Source of the DNA: Flavobacteriales bacterium
GTDB lineage: Bacteria; Bacteroidota; Bacteroidia; Flavobacteriales; Flavobacteriaceae
Direction of reading: 5' to 3'
DNA length: 14,535 nt
Assembly (NCBI GenBank): GCA_015494775.1
Contig: WGAP01000059.1
Location: forward strand, 1 to 14,535
Positions 13,473-14,535 of the stretch are shown here, one piece after another. The position numbers were made by a program, and so were the translations under genes. Within the stretch, counting starts at the first letter, position 1; every line of letters starts with the position of its first letter. A model generated the notes under the pieces. That model made no database searches. It was not told the origin of the DNA and worked only from the letters and a program-made list of their open reading frames with translations.

Positions 13473-14224
13473 ATCAGATGAACCTTACCGCCGTGTTGGT
13501 GGACGACGAACAGTCCACCTTGCAGACCCTGGAACGTCAATTAAACGAACTTTTCCCCGCCTTGGGAATTGTGCGGACTTTTGACAAACCCGAAAAGGCG
13601 CTGTATTACCTGAATGAACCTGCAAACCAACCCGACATCCTGTTCCTCGACGTGCAAATGCCGCGGATGGACGGATTGGAACTCTTGGCCCGGCTGAACG
13701 AAATAAATTTCCAACTCGTCTTTGTAACCGCCCATCCGCAGTATGCTTTGGATGCCATCAAACACTCGGCGGTGGACTATATCCTCAAACCCATCGACCC
13801 CGACGACCTGCAAGCGGCCGTGGCCAAAGCCATGGAACGCATCCGCCAAAACCGCGAGCAGGAACAAACGCGCGAACTCATTGCCTTGCTGGGCGAAAAC
13901 ATCCGTGCTTCGGGCAAAATCATCGTGCCCACCGCCACCGGACTTTCGTTTATCCCGGTGGACGAAGTGCTCCACATCGAAGGCGCCGAGGGCTATACCA
14001 AATTCCACCTGACCGACGGCTCCGAGTTGCTCAGTTCCTATAACATCGGCAAGTTCGAAAAGAAATTGGACCAACGCATCTTTTTCAAATGCCACAAATC
14101 GCACATTATCAACATCCGCAAGGTGCGCAGTTTCGAGAACGAAGGTTACATTGTGCTGGAAGGCGACTATCGTGTGCCCATTTCCCGGGCCAACCGCAAA
14201 TTTTTCCTGGATTTGTTCCAATAA
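13469..14224 (+). CDS. LytTR-family response regulator
   Basis: A 251-residue cytoplasmic regulator. The receiver domain (about 6-125) has Asp12-Asp13 in VDDE, phospho-acceptor Asp61 in LFLDVQMP, a switch Thr in FVTAHP and Lys107 in ILKPID. A LytTR DNA-binding domain (about 150-250) follows, with IIVPTATGLSFIPVDEVLHIEG, FFKCHKSHIINIRKV and a final YRVPISRANRKFF. It is the obvious partner of the kinase encoded just before it. The start was set at the ATG overlapping the kinase stop (ATGA); ATG at 13478 is an alternative. LytTR proteins bind paired direct repeats; likely targets are the pair's own promoter or nearby genes, but no site was identified. The gene converges on tmRNA with 31 bases between. 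Confidence 0.95.
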   Translation: MNQMNLTAVLVDDEQSTLQTLERQLNELFPALGIVRTFDKPEKALYYLNEPANQPDILFLDVQMPRMDGLELLARLNEINFQLVFVTAHPQYALDAIKHSAVDYILKPIDPDDLQAAVAKAMERIRQNREQEQTRELIALLGENIRASGKIIVPTATGLSFIPVDEVLHIEGAEGYTKFHLTDGSELLSSYNIGKFEKKLDQRIFFKCHKSHIINIRKVRSFENEGYIVLEGDYRVPISRANRKFFLDLFQ

Positions 14225-14248
14225 AAAAACCGCCCCGTCGGGAGGCGG
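14223..14248 (-). terminator. Terminator of tmRNA
   Basis: On the minus strand, CCGCCTCC and GGGGCGG form an 8-bp stem (14230-14248) with a 3-nt loop and one U.G pair, followed by seven U. It is strong for the minus strand. On the plus strand no U-tract follows, so it serves tmRNA more than the response regulator gene. Confidence 0.8.
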
Positions 14249-14255
14249 CGTTGAG

Positions 14256-14535
14256 TGGAGCCGGAGGGACTCGAACCCTCGTCCGGTCAGGCATTCGGCA
14301 GGTTTTCTACATGCTTAGTCCGCGTTTGGTTTTCATCCGGAAGCTGCCCGCGGACAGGCCACTTCCGGCTTAGCTCCTATGGGTTTCGGAACGGCTTAGG
14401 AGCGTCGCCGATCCTAGGTTTACTTTTACGGAGCCCCTGAACCGGATGCCGTAAACCAAGGCCTCCGAGGGACTTCTCGCCTTCCCGCCTTGCGGGAACG
14501 TTGGCCTCAATCCCTACTGTGCTTCGGGATTAGGC
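14256..14535 (-). ncRNA. ssrA: tmRNA (transfer-messenger RNA), 3' part
   Basis: tmRNA rescues ribosomes stalled on broken messages. The minus strand shows the diagnostic 3' half: GACTAAGCATGTAG (14307-14320), a T-arm with GGTTCGAGTCC (14265-14279), and acceptor end CCGGCTCC plus discriminator A at 14256. The CCA tail is not encoded, because CTC follows, and must be added by enzyme. The window edge reads GCC TAA (14535-14530), which fits the last Ala codon and stop of the degradation tag. An AATCCC/GGGATT stem follows the stop, and several helices of the pseudoknot region come after it. The 5' tRNA-like half and most of the tag lie outside the window. Only the tag ending is inferred. Confidence 0.95.

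Noticed and set aside
14256..14330. A tRNA-Ser-like gene at the right end
   Set aside because: The T-arm and acceptor belong to tmRNA: GACTAAGCATGTAG and the long helical region beyond it are diagnostic, and no anticodon arm is present.

Overview
The window looks like a chromosomal segment of a Bacteroidota (Bacteroidetes) bacterium with roughly 50% G+C in its genes. Four things point there: promoter boxes of the Bacteroidota type (TAnnTTTG and close variants) in front of most genes, a C-terminal type IX secretion sorting domain on a leucine-rich-repeat protein, a DnaE polymerase with an exonuclease domain fused to its N-terminus, and a LytS-type histidine kinase with a periplasmic propeller/Y_Y_Y sensor paired with a LytTR regulator. 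The exact family or genus cannot be told from the sequence.

Left part (1-8132): the 3' end of a SIMPL-domain gene (+) is followed by four minus-strand genes, read from right to left: dnaE (replicative polymerase with built-in proofreading), trxA (thioredoxin), a uridine-phosphorylase-like nucleoside phosphorylase, and a lipoprotein LD-carboxypeptidase. Each appears to have its own promoter just upstream, so this is a row of housekeeping genes and not one tight operon. The two gaps flanking the phosphorylase (1356-1913 and 2793-3259) are unusually long and full of short perfect inverted repeats. One holds an array of hairpins at about 30-nt steps, four of which share a core and differ in arms that still pair. 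The other is a 300-bp stretch that I count at 75% G+C, made almost entirely of small hairpins. These are the most unexplained structures in the window.

Right part (8133-14535): a 319-bp divergent gap leads to a plus-strand cluster. It contains a secreted leucine-rich-repeat protein (type IX secretion), then two small exported proteins that look like divergent paralogs of each other, both of unknown function. A new perfect TAACTTTG box starts a translationally coupled histidine kinase/LytTR response regulator pair. A plausible inference is that the sensor pair regulates, or responds to, the neighbouring surface proteins, but nothing in the sequence proves it. The window ends inside tmRNA (ssrA, minus strand). 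Its 3' tRNA-like half and terminator are present, while the 5' half lies beyond the window.
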